This document shows, piece after piece, positions 45,836-54,640 of a DNA stretch of 64,000 nt. Origin of the DNA: Flavobacteriaceae bacterium UBA3159 (GTDB lineage Bacteria > Bacteroidota > Bacteroidia > Flavobacteriales > Flavobacteriaceae); the NCBI GenBank assembly GCA_002364535.1, contig DEYL01000002.1:1-64000 (forward strand). Direction: 5' to 3'. The notes below the pieces were generated by a model. It saw only the letters and a list, made by a program, of their open reading frames with translations, ran no database searches and was not told the DNA's origin. How positions within the stretch are numbered: position 1 is the stretch's first letter; every line of letters begins with the position of its first letter. The translations under genes and the position numbers were made by a program.

Positions 45836-47068
45836 TTGTTAGTGGAATTTAGAGACATATTAAAAAGGTTACATTTTTCAAAACACCAATTCCTTTCTGT
45901 AATTTTAATTTTTTCTTTAACTATCCTTAAGTCACAGGAAATTTCAGTACCAAAATTTGGCAAAGGAATTCTTCAGTTAAAAGGTCAAGAAGACTCCTGG
46001 ACGATGAATTTGTCATTTAGGATGCAGCTATTGACATTGGCTGATTTTGAGGATAATCAAATCAATAATTCAAGCTACAATTCGTTAATCAGAAGATCTA
46101 GAATTAAAATGTCCGGATTTGCCATTAACCCAAAACTAAAATATAAATTTGAATTAGGGTTATCAAATAGAGATATATCAGGAGCCAATGAATTTACATC
46201 TAACTCACCAAGATATATTCTAGATGCTTATGTTGATTGGAATTTTTATAAAAACTTTAGAATTAAATTTGGACAGGGAAAGTTACCTGGAAATATGGAG
46301 AGAGTAATATCCTCAGGAAATTTATCACTTGTTGACAGGTCTATATTAAACTCTAAGTTCACAATTGATAGAAGTTTTGGAATCCAATTCATAAATCAAT
46401 TTAATTTAGGGAAAGTTTTTCTTTCGAGACAAATCATCGCTATTTCACCTGGAGAGGGAAGAAACGTTACAAAAGGAAATATTGGGGGTCACCAATACAC
46501 ATATAGAATTGAACTTCTTCCTTTTGGATTATTTGATTCAAAGGGGGATTATTTTGGCTTGGACTTGAAGAGAGAATTGTCTCCCAAATTGATGCTCGCT
46601 TCCTCATTAGACATTAACAAAAATGCAGTTAAAACAAGAAGCAATATGGGGTCCTATATGATTTTAGAAAACGGATTTTTTAAAACGGATATTCAAACAA
46701 TATTTGTAGATGCACATTTTAAATTCAGAGGATTTTCTTTAATGTATGAATATGCTAAAAGGACTGCTGACGATCCGATTGCAAAAGACAGTAATAATAT
46801 TCCCACGGGTGATATTGTTAATGTAGGTTCCTCCAACAATATTCAATTCAGTTATTTAACTAATTCAAATTTTGCTTTCACATTACGAAATACTAACATC
46901 AATTATGATAAAATATACCAACAGAACGATAATAAACAATTTACGATTGGAATTTCCAAACTTTTTAGGGGTCACAAGCTTAAAATTCAAAGTGATTTAA
47001 CCTTTGAAGAAAAGTATAATTCTAATCAAAATATAATATATAGAGTTCAATTGGATATTCACTTTTAA
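45836..47068 (+). CDS. Phosphate-selective porin O/P-like outer-membrane protein
   Basis: About 410 residues. There is no in-frame ATG before the signal peptide, so the start is TTG 45836 or GTG 45842. The signal FLSVILIFSLTILKSQ is followed by a beta-strand-rich barrel: WTMNLSFRMQLLTLADF, RRSRIKMSGFAINPKLKYKFELGLSN, YVDWNFYKNFRIKFGQGKLPGNMERVIS. The last is the OprP-type N-terminal strand pattern. It ends VQLDIHF. The PiT phosphate transporter gene starts 9 bp later, which supports a phosphate role. Base composition is visibly AT-rich compared with its neighbours. Confidence 0.85.
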   Translation: MLVEFRDILKRLHFSKHQFLSVILIFSLTILKSQEISVPKFGKGILQLKGQEDSWTMNLSFRMQLLTLADFEDNQINNSSYNSLIRRSRIKMSGFAINPKLKYKFELGLSNRDISGANEFTSNSPRYILDAYVDWNFYKNFRIKFGQGKLPGNMERVISSGNLSLVDRSILNSKFTIDRSFGIQFINQFNLGKVFLSRQIIAISPGEGRNVTKGNIGGHQYTYRIELLPFGLFDSKGDYFGLDLKRELSPKLMLASSLDINKNAVKTRSNMGSYMILENGFFKTDIQTIFVDAHFKFRGFSLMYEYAKRTADDPIAKDSNNIPTGDIVNVGSSNNIQFSYLTNSNFAFTLRNTNINYDKIYQQNDNKQFTIGISKLFRGHKLKIQSDLTFEEKYNSNQNIIYRVQLDIHF

Positions 47069-47077
47069 TTTAAAAAC

Positions 47078-49345
47078 ATGAATGACGTTTATTTTATAAT
47101 GATTTGTATTCTAGGGATCATAGCAATTGGTGATCTAGTTGTTGGAGTTAGTAATGATGCTGTAAACTTTCTAAATTCTGCAGTTGGTTCTAAAGCAATT
47201 TCATTAAGAAACATATTAATTCTTGCTAGTTTTGGAGTTGCATTTGGTGCACTTTTTTCAAGTGGATTAATGGAGGTTGCTCGTAAAGGTATTTTTAATC
47301 CAAGTGAGTTTTATTTTGATGAAATCATTTTAATTTTCACAGCTGTAATGCTTACCGATATTTTATTACTTGACTTTTTTAATACTATTGGTATGCCAAC
47401 ATCGACAACTGTTTCAATAGTTTTTGAGCTTTTAGGCGCAGCAGTATTTATGTCTTTTATAAAAATATTTTCAGAATCACAGGACCTTTGGAGTATTTTT
47501 AATTATATAAATACATCTAAAGCTGCACAAATTATTCTTGGTATAGTGCTTTCCGTTTTTGTTGCACTTTCAATTGGAGCTCTAGTTCAATTTATAACCA
47601 GATTATTTTTATCATTTAAGTTTAACAAACAATCAAATATAAGTAAGTCAATTTTTGGAGGTATTTCGTTAACCTCAATATTTTATTTTATTCTAATAAA
47701 AGGGATAAAAGGTACTTCCTATGCAAATTTAAAGTTTGACTTAATTGGAGGCTCAACTATTAAGGTGTTTTTGGAGACAGAACTAATTTTGGTTGTAATA
47801 TTAAATATTATTTTTTGGTTTTCAATTTCATTTCTATTAGTTCAATTTTTTAAATTAAACATATTTAAAACTATCATTGGAGTAGGAACTTTTGCCCTTG
47901 CCCTTGCATTTGCCGGAAACGATCTCGTTAATTTCATAGGTGTTCCTATAGCTGCTTATCAAGCCTACGAGGCCTGGTCAGTATCGAATATCCCTCCAAA
48001 TGAATTCAGTATGATTTCACTGGCAGCTAAGGTTTCTACACCAACATTTTTTCTTATTTTATCAGGAGGAGTAATGGTTGTTACACTCTGGTTTTCAACC
48101 AAAGCACGTAAGGTAATGAAAACTGAGATTGATCTTTCAAGTCAAAAAAATGTCAATGAAAGATTTGAACCAAATTTATTATCTAAATTTTTAGTAAAAA
48201 TTTTTTCTTACCTAAGCTTCTTGTTAAATTCTCTGATTCCAGAGACAATTCAAACTAAAATTGAAAAACAATTTGATGGTTTTGATGACATTGAAAAAAA
48301 CTTTTCAGGTGAAAAACCTTCTTTTGACATGCTTAGAGCAAGTGTAAATCTTGTAGTAGCTTCAATTTTAATTTCAGTAGCCACCTCGTATAAGCTTCCA
48401 TTATCGACTACATATGTTACTTTCATGGTAGCTATGGGGACATCTTTTGCTGATAGAGCTTGGGGTGGGGATAATGCTGTTTACAGAGTTTCAGGTGTTC
48501 TCAATGTTATTGGAGGTTGGTTTTTGACTGCTATCATTGCTTTTATTATTTCAGGAGTAATTGTTACAATAATTTATATCGGCGGAGTTTCTGCTATTTC
48601 AATAATTCTTTTTATAATTCTACTTTTAATAGGAAAAAATTATCTGAAACATAAAAAAGACGAGAGTGAAATCCCTTTAGATACAATTCTAAGAGTAGAA
48701 AGTAATTCAATAAAAGGGGTTATTGATGAAAGTACATCAAATATAATTAAAGTATTTAAAAGAATTGACTCAGTTTTTGAGGCCTTAACTGAAGGTCTTT
48801 CAAAAAATGAAATTAAAAAATTAAAATTAGCTAGAAAAAAAACAAAAAAACTATCGGAAGATATTGAGGAATTGAAGGATAATATCTTCTTTTTTATTAA
48901 AAAACTGGATGAATCTAGTATGTCAGCTAGTAGTTTCTATGTTTCATTATTAGGCCTACTTCAAGATCTTGCAGATGATTTATCATATGCAGTAAAAAAG
49001 TCATACAAGCATGTAAACAATGATCATAGAAAATTAAAATATACTCAGATTAAAGATCTTATAGAAATACATGAAATTACTAAGTCAGATTTCACCTTAG
49101 CCATGGAAACTTTTTCTAATAACTCAAGTGTTGAAATTGAAAAGTTACTAATTAATAAAGATTTTATCTTGGAAAAGTTAGATAAGAAAATTCAATCACA
49201 AGTAGAGTTAACAAGAGATAGTGAAACTAGTCCAAAGAACACTACTCTTTATTTTAACCTACTATTGAAGAAGAAAGATATTTACAAACACAAGATTGAA
49301 ATTATTAGAATTTTCTTCGATGTTAATAACAAAATAATTAGTTAA
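47078..49345 (+). CDS. PiT-family inorganic phosphate transporter with PhoU-like tail
   Basis: A 755-residue protein. Two PHO-4 half repeats carry the family motif: GVSNDAVNFLNSAVGSKAI (about 23-42) and FAGNDLVNFIGVPIAAYQA near residue 280. The membrane portion ends near residue 520. The remaining 230 residues are soluble and helical (SIKGVIDESTSNIIKVFKRIDSVFEAL, RKKTKKLSEDIEELKDNI), like a PhoU/DUF47 domain fused to the transporter. It should import phosphate, with the tail as regulator. It follows the porin gene in an AT-rich two-gene operon. Confidence 0.92.
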   Translation: MNDVYFIMICILGIIAIGDLVVGVSNDAVNFLNSAVGSKAISLRNILILASFGVAFGALFSSGLMEVARKGIFNPSEFYFDEIILIFTAVMLTDILLLDFFNTIGMPTSTTVSIVFELLGAAVFMSFIKIFSESQDLWSIFNYINTSKAAQIILGIVLSVFVALSIGALVQFITRLFLSFKFNKQSNISKSIFGGISLTSIFYFILIKGIKGTSYANLKFDLIGGSTIKVFLETELILVVILNIIFWFSISFLLVQFFKLNIFKTIIGVGTFALALAFAGNDLVNFIGVPIAAYQAYEAWSVSNIPPNEFSMISLAAKVSTPTFFLILSGGVMVVTLWFSTKARKVMKTEIDLSSQKNVNERFEPNLLSKFLVKIFSYLSFLLNSLIPETIQTKIEKQFDGFDDIEKNFSGEKPSFDMLRASVNLVVASILISVATSYKLPLSTTYVTFMVAMGTSFADRAWGGDNAVYRVSGVLNVIGGWFLTAIIAFIISGVIVTIIYIGGVSAISIILFIILLLIGKNYLKHKKDESEIPLDTILRVESNSIKGVIDESTSNIIKVFKRIDSVFEALTEGLSKNEIKKLKLARKKTKKLSEDIEELKDNIFFFIKKLDESSMSASSFYVSLLGLLQDLADDLSYAVKKSYKHVNNDHRKLKYTQIKDLIEIHEITKSDFTLAMETFSNNSSVEIEKLLINKDFILEKLDKKIQSQVELTRDSETSPKNTTLYFNLLLKKKDIYKHKIEIIRIFFDVNNKIIS

Positions 49346-49347
49346 AT

Positions 49348-49384
49348 AAAAAATGCTTTTTTAATCAAAAAACAAGCGTTTTAT
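49348..49384. terminator. Bidirectional terminator between convergent genes
   Basis: AAAATGCTTTTTT and AAAAAACAAGCGTTTT pair imperfectly around AATC, with T-runs on each side. It separates the PiT gene from convergent nrdA. Confidence 0.55.
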
Positions 49385-49400
49385 ATGTGGTGAAAATTAC

Positions 49401-51881
49401 TTATGAGCCGCACATTAGACAATCATCATCTTCACTTTTCTTGGATTTTTCCAGCATCTGTTTTAACTCGGCTGGAGTTAGGGGTTCTACAGCGGTGGCA
49501 GGGGTGTTTTGATCTTCCCCGCCAGCAGGAGCTAATGCTGAGGTGGCGGCAACTAAAGCTTCTGATTTATTGGAGGATTGATCTGCCTTATTCGCCTTTG
49601 ATTTTACCGCCTTGGCATTGTCCAGCGTAAATTTGATTGCATCAACAGCAGATTTTGTCCTCAAATAATACATTCCTGTTTTGAGACCTGATTTCCAGGC
49701 ATAAAAGTGCATTGAAGTCAATTTCGCCATGGTTGCCCCTTCCATAAACAAATTCAGGGATTGTGACTGATCGATAAAATAACCTCTATGTCGAGACATA
49801 TCGATGATGTCTTTCATACTCATTTCCCAAACGGTTCTGTACAATTCTTTTATATCTTCCGGTATACCCCGTATCTGTTGGATGGATCCATTGGCTTGCA
49901 TCAACTCTTGTTTCATATCTTCGTTCCACAACCCAAGATTGACCAGGTCTTCCAAGAGGTGCTTGTTGACCACGATAAATTCTCCGGACAAAACCCTTCG
50001 GGTGTAAATATTTGAAGTGTAAGGTTCAAAACATTCGTTGTTTCCAAGAATTTGAGAGGTCGATGCTGTGGGCATCGGCGCTACTAATAAGGAGTTTCTT
50101 AAACCATATTTTTTTACATTCTTACGCAAATCTTTCCAATCCCATCTTCCGCTTAGTTCTTCGTCTTTGATACCCCAAAGGTTGTGTTGGAATTCTCCTT
50201 TTGCTATGGGCGATCCTTTGTAGGTTTTGTAAGGGCCGTCTTTTTCCGCTTCCTCAACAGAGGCGGTAACCGCTGCAAAGTAGAGGGTTTCAAAAATTTC
50301 TTGATTTAAGGTTTTGGCTTTTTCACTTGTAAAAGGTAACCTCAATTTGATGAAAGTATCGGCCAAGCCTTGGACACCTAAACCTACCGGTCGATGTCTC
50401 ATATTGGAGTTTTCTGCCTCCTTGACTGGGTAATAGTTACGATCAATGACTCGGTTGAGATTTTTAGTGACCCTTTTGGTAACATTAAACAATTCTTGGT
50501 GATTGAACTTGCCCTCTTCCACAAACATTGGTAGTGCGATGGAAGCAAGATTACAAACAGCAACTTCATCCTCAGAGGTATACTCCAAAATTTCGGTACA
50601 GAGGTTGGAAGAACGAATGGTTCCTAAATTTTTCTGATTAGACTTTCTGTTGGCAGCGTCCTTGTAGAGCATGTATGGTGTTCCCGTTTCAATTTGAGAT
50701 TCCAAAATTTTATCCCAAAGTTCTCGAGCTTGGATGGTTCTTCTCCCCTTACCCTCTTTTTCGTATTTGATGTAGAGTTTTTCAAAGTCTTCACTATGAC
50801 AATCATATAGACCCGGACACTCGTTGGGACACATTAATGTCCAAGAGGAATTTTCTTCTACACGCTTCATGAATAGATCCGAAATCCACATGGCATAGAA
50901 CAAATCTCTTGCACGCATTTCTTCTTTACCGTGGTTTTTCTTTAATTCAAGAAAATCAAAAATATCGGCGTGCCATGGTTCGACATAGATTGCAAAAGAC
51001 CCTTTTCTTTTTCCCCCTCCTTGATCTACGTAGCGAGCAGTATCATTGAAAACCCTGAGCATGGGGACAATACCATTGGAGGTACCGTTGGTTCCGGCGA
51101 TATAGGAGCCGGTGGCTCGGATGTTGTGAATAGAAAGCCCTATCCCGCCAGCCGATTGGGAGATTTTGGCTGTTTGCTTGAGGGTATCATAAATACCGTC
51201 AATGCTGTCGTCCTTCATGGTCAACAGAAAACAAGAAGACATTTGGGGTTTGGGTGTACCGGAGTTAAAAAGAGTGGGTGTTGCATGGGTAAAATACCGC
51301 TTGGACATCAATTCATAGGTCTCAAAAGCAGCCTCCAAGTCATTGAGGTGTATACCGATGGAAACCCGCATTAACATTTGTTGCGGTCGCTCTACAATCT
51401 GACCGTTAAGCTTTAACAGATAGGAACGTTCTAGAGTTTTAAAACCAAAAAAGTCATATCCGAAATCCCTGTTGTAGATGATATTTGAATCGATCTGGTC
51501 TGCATTTTCCTCAATGATTTTATAAACTTCATCGGAGAGCAATGGCGCTTTTTTACCGGTTCTGGGGTTGACATATTCATAAAGGTCTTTCATCGTAGCC
51601 GAGAAAGATTTTTTGGTGTTTTTATGGAGGTTGGAAACAGAAATTCTTGCTGCCAATTGTGTGTAGTCGGGATGGGTGGTGGTCATGGTGGCTGCGATCT
51701 CAGCGGCAAGGTTATCCAATTCTGATGTAGTAACCCCATCATAAAGTCCTTCGATTACTCGCATAGCTACACGGACCGGGTCAACCAATGGATTCAATCC
51801 ATAGTTAAGTTTTCTGATACGAGCTGTAATCTTATCGAACATTATTGGCTCTTTACGCCCATCTCTTTTTACTACATACAT
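49401..51881 (-). CDS. nrdA: Class I ribonucleotide reductase alpha subunit
   Basis: An 826-residue protein. The N-terminal ATP-cone (VVKRDGRKEPIMFDKITARI) is the allosteric activity site. Catalytic residues are visible as SSCFLL, the NLCTEI loop (NxCxE with the thiyl-radical Cys) and paired Tyr near the end. The C-terminal tail finishes CLMCGS, the swinging redox pair. An Ala/Ser/Thr-rich linker of about 50 residues precedes the tail, longer than in E. coli NrdA. It makes dNDPs with NrdB, encoded 93 bp upstream in the same operon. Confidence 0.95.
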   Translation of the reverse strand: MYVVKRDGRKEPIMFDKITARIRKLNYGLNPLVDPVRVAMRVIEGLYDGVTTSELDNLAAEIAATMTTTHPDYTQLAARISVSNLHKNTKKSFSATMKDLYEYVNPRTGKKAPLLSDEVYKIIEENADQIDSNIIYNRDFGYDFFGFKTLERSYLLKLNGQIVERPQQMLMRVSIGIHLNDLEAAFETYELMSKRYFTHATPTLFNSGTPKPQMSSCFLLTMKDDSIDGIYDTLKQTAKISQSAGGIGLSIHNIRATGSYIAGTNGTSNGIVPMLRVFNDTARYVDQGGGKRKGSFAIYVEPWHADIFDFLELKKNHGKEEMRARDLFYAMWISDLFMKRVEENSSWTLMCPNECPGLYDCHSEDFEKLYIKYEKEGKGRRTIQARELWDKILESQIETGTPYMLYKDAANRKSNQKNLGTIRSSNLCTEILEYTSEDEVAVCNLASIALPMFVEEGKFNHQELFNVTKRVTKNLNRVIDRNYYPVKEAENSNMRHRPVGLGVQGLADTFIKLRLPFTSEKAKTLNQEIFETLYFAAVTASVEEAEKDGPYKTYKGSPIAKGEFQHNLWGIKDEELSGRWDWKDLRKNVKKYGLRNSLLVAPMPTASTSQILGNNECFEPYTSNIYTRRVLSGEFIVVNKHLLEDLVNLGLWNEDMKQELMQANGSIQQIRGIPEDIKELYRTVWEMSMKDIIDMSRHRGYFIDQSQSLNLFMEGATMAKLTSMHFYAWKSGLKTGMYYLRTKSAVDAIKFTLDNAKAVKSKANKADQSSNKSEALVAATSALAPAGGEDQNTPATAVEPLTPAELKQMLEKSKKSEDDDCLMCGS

Positions 51882-51974
51882 AGAATTTCTATTTTAAAAT
51901 TAAATTAAAATAAGAACCCAAAAGGGTCTATTTATTGAGGTACTGGGTTGGGGTTGGGGCGACTGATACTCAGA

Positions 51975-52952
51975 CTAGAAATCTGCGTCAGTGGTAAATT
52001 TCGTTTCCTCTTTTTCGTTGTTGAGCACTCCTGCTTTTTGGTATTCAGAAACACGCTTTTCAAAAAAGTTGGTTTTACCCTGAAGTGAGATCATGTCCAT
52101 AAAGTCAAATGGATTGGTCACGTTATGCTTCTTTTCACAGCCCAACTCAACGAGTAAACGATCTGTTACAAACTCCAAATATTGTGTCATCAACTTGGCA
52201 TTCATACCAATTAAACTGACAGGTAATGATTCCGTGACGAACTCCCGCTCAATTCTTAAGGCATCCAGGATGATTTCCTCAATCCTTTCTTTGGGAACTT
52301 TGTTCACCAGGTGCTTATTATGAAGGTGTACCGCAAAGTCACAGTGGACTCCTTCGTCTCTGGAGATTAACTCGTTAGAGAAAGTAAGACCTGGCATCAA
52401 ACCTCTTTTTTTAAGCCAGAATATTGAGCAAAACGCACCGGAAAAGAAAATACCTTCTACCGCAGCAAAAGCAATCAACCTCTCGGCAAAGGAGTCGGAA
52501 TCAATCCAACGTAAAGCCCAATCGGCTTTCTTTTTGATGGCTGGAAAAACTTCAATCGCTTTGAATAATTTTGATTTTTCTACCTCGTCTTTGACATAGG
52601 TGTCGATCAAAAGAGAATATGTTTCAGAATGGATGTTTTCCATCATGATTTGGAATCCATAGAAAAATTTAGCCTCCGAATATTGAACTTCGTTGACAAA
52701 ATTTTCTGCTAAATTTTCATTTACGATTCCATCTGAAGCTGCAAAAAAGGCCAAGATGTGTTTGATGAAATATTTTTCATCGTCACTCAACTTGGTATTC
52801 CAATCATTTAGGTCTTGATGTAAATCGATTTCTTCAGCTGTCCAAAAACTCGCCTCCATCTTTTTGTACCATTCCCAAATATCGTGGTGTTGAATGGGAA
52901 ATATTACAAATCTATTTTCGTTTTCTTGAAGGATTGGTTCTGCAGCTGCCAT
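51975..52952 (-). CDS. nrdB: Class Ia ribonucleotide reductase beta subunit
   Basis: A 325-residue ferritin-like protein. The di-iron ligands and radical residue are in the expected order: Asp74 (ASDGI), Glu105 and His108 in ENIHSETYS, and the radical Tyr112 four residues after His108. A second ExxH pair (DEGVHCDF) lies further on. Having Tyr112 argues for a tyrosyl-radical (class Ia) enzyme. It is the first gene of nrdBA; two DnaA-box-like sequences are found in its leader. Confidence 0.95.
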   Translation of the reverse strand: MAAAEPILQENENRFVIFPIQHHDIWEWYKKMEASFWTAEEIDLHQDLNDWNTKLSDDEKYFIKHILAFFAASDGIVNENLAENFVNEVQYSEAKFFYGFQIMMENIHSETYSLLIDTYVKDEVEKSKLFKAIEVFPAIKKKADWALRWIDSDSFAERLIAFAAVEGIFFSGAFCSIFWLKKRGLMPGLTFSNELISRDEGVHCDFAVHLHNKHLVNKVPKERIEEIILDALRIEREFVTESLPVSLIGMNAKLMTQYLEFVTDRLLVELGCEKKHNVTNPFDFMDMISLQGKTNFFEKRVSEYQKAGVLNNEKEETKFTTDADF

Positions 52953-52981
52953 TTGATCTTTTCTTGATTAGTTAGAGTTTT

Positions 52982-53038
52982 TTGTTCACAACAAAGATTC
53001 TAAAATGTTATCAAAAATGAAAGATATACTTTTCCACA
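52982..53038. promoter_or_regulatory. DnaA-box-like sites upstream of nrdB
   Basis: TTTTCCACA (53030-53038) fits TTWTNCACA exactly and TTGTTCACA (52982-52990) with one mismatch. Both are in the same orientation in the nrdB leader. E. coli nrdAB is known to be controlled by DnaA; extending that here is inference. Confidence 0.35.
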
Positions 53039-53167
53039 AACAGGTCGAGTTTTTAACAAATTTTTTTTTAAGAAATTGAGAGCAGAAAAAAACAACTTAT
53101 TTTAAATGGCTGATAATCAATAACATGTAAAATAAAAAAATTGCTTAACCCCTGTAAATACTGATCC

Positions 53168-53737
53168 TCAGGAATTAATTTCTTGGGCGGCCAATTCCAA
53201 TTCTGAATACCACTTATTTCCAAACTTTCTGATCAGGGCATCTTTTACAAATTGATAAATTGGAATTTTCAAACTATCTCCCAATTGACAACCAGCATCA
53301 CAAATTTGCCAGCGGTGGTAGTTAACTGCACTGAACTCAGAATACTCTTTTACGCGAACCGGATAAAGGTGACATGAAATGGGTTTTTTCCAATCTATTG
53401 ATTGGGCGCGGTGGGCATTTTCTATACCACATTGTGTGGTTCCATTGGCTCCAAAAACGACATAAGCACATTCTTTGTCGTCCACCAACGGAGTTTCAAA
53501 AGTGTCTTCTTCTAATTGAATAAACTTACCCTGCTTTTCAATAGCCGCTTTGCCTCTTTCATTCAGGAAAGGGGCGATGGCATTGTAGTTTTTTTCTAGA
53601 AACACTGTTTCCTCTTTATCAAGTGGTGCGCCAGCTTCTCCTTCAACACAACAGGCTCCTTTACATGCATTTAGATTACACACAAAATCATTGGTGATGA
53701 TTTCTTCCGATACCAGTGAATTCTCAATTTGAAACAT
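53168..53737 (-). CDS. DUF3109 family protein (YkgJ-like cysteine cluster)
   Basis: A 189-residue cytoplasmic protein. The N-terminal CNLNACKGACCVEGEAGAPL holds four closely spaced Cys, followed by CAYVVFG..TTQCGIE, CHLYPVRVKEY and CDAGC, giving a metal (Zn or Fe-S) site typical of YkgJ/DUF3109 proteins. The catalytic role is not known. It is divergent from the marC gene and stands alone. Confidence 0.88.
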   Translation of the reverse strand: MFQIENSLVSEEIITNDFVCNLNACKGACCVEGEAGAPLDKEETVFLEKNYNAIAPFLNERGKAAIEKQGKFIQLEEDTFETPLVDDKECAYVVFGANGTTQCGIENAHRAQSIDWKKPISCHLYPVRVKEYSEFSAVNYHRWQICDAGCQLGDSLKIPIYQFVKDALIRKFGNKWYSELELAAQEINS

Positions 53738-53833
53738 TGTATTTAGAATTTACGCCCTAAAATATTTTCAAATTTAGTATATTAAATAAAAACAATTTAG
53801 CAAAGGGGCATTACCTTTGAACAAATTATTGAG

Positions 53834-54403
53834 ATGGTTTTAAAAGAAATTTTGACGGCCAGTATGGTACTTTTTGCAGTCATTGACATTATAGGAAGTA
53901 TCCCCATCGTGATCAGTTTAAGAGAAAAAGCGGGACATATTCAGTCCGGGAAAGCTTCTTTAGTGGCTGCTTTCATCATGATTGCCTTTCTTTTTTTAGG
54001 AGAAAAAATTCTAGCTCTTATCGGAATAGACGTTAACTCTTTTGCGGTGGCAGGCTCATTTGTGATTTTCTTTTTGGCCTTGGAAATGATTTTAGGCATC
54101 ACATTGTTCAAAGACGAAGCGCTAGAGGTTGCCTCTATTGTCCCCTTGGCCTTCCCTGTTATTGCAGGAGCTGGAACCATGACCACTTTGTTGTCAATGC
54201 GGGCAGAATACGATTTGATAAATATCATATTTGCCATAATAATCAACATCTTGATCGTCTATATCATCCTCAAATCATCCTCAAGACTGGAACGGATTTT
54301 GGGCAAACAAGGCATCAATATTATTCGTAAAATTTTTGGAATTATTTTGTTAGCCATTGCTGTAAAACTCTTTGCAACCAACGCGAGTAAAATAGTAGTT
54401 TAA
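53834..54403 (+). CDS. MarC family membrane protein
   Basis: A 189-residue protein with six hydrophobic segments. MarC/UPF0056 features include an opening FAVIDIIGSIPIV, GSFVIFFLALEMILG and PLAFPVIAGAGTMTTLL. Members were named NAAT transporters; actual substrates are mostly unproven. A small membrane protein gene follows 39 bp downstream on the same strand. Confidence 0.9.
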   Translation: MVLKEILTASMVLFAVIDIIGSIPIVISLREKAGHIQSGKASLVAAFIMIAFLFLGEKILALIGIDVNSFAVAGSFVIFFLALEMILGITLFKDEALEVASIVPLAFPVIAGAGTMTTLLSMRAEYDLINIIFAIIINILIVYIILKSSSRLERILGKQGINIIRKIFGIILLAIAVKLFATNASKIVV

Positions 54404-54442
54404 GTTTACTTGGTTTACAGGGGGGTTTAGTAATTTTATATT

Positions 54443-54640
54443 ATGAAATTATTTATGAGAATTTTGATGGTATTGTCCCTTGGGATGGTAATTTTTAATG
54501 TAACTCAGGTCAACTGGGAAGATCCTCTTTCTGTTAAAAGTTCCATCGCAGTCATTGGAATTATGGCAGCTCTTTGTGCTTTTTTACTTATACTGCTTTT
54601 AATGATTTCAAAAAAAATTTCCAAAAAAATTAAACGTTAG
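54443..54640 (+). CDS. Small two-span membrane protein, 65 residues
   Basis: Two hydrophobic helices (FMRILMVLSLGMVIFNV and IAVIGIMAALCAFLLILLLMI) are joined by NWEDPLSVKSS and end in a lysine-rich tail (SKKISKKIKR). It follows marC and overlaps the stop of the S41 protease gene by 4 bp. Family not recognised, but the profile is common among small conserved Flavobacteriia proteins. Confidence 0.7.
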   Translation: MKLFMRILMVLSLGMVIFNVTQVNWEDPLSVKSSIAVIGIMAALCAFLLILLLMISKKISKKIKR

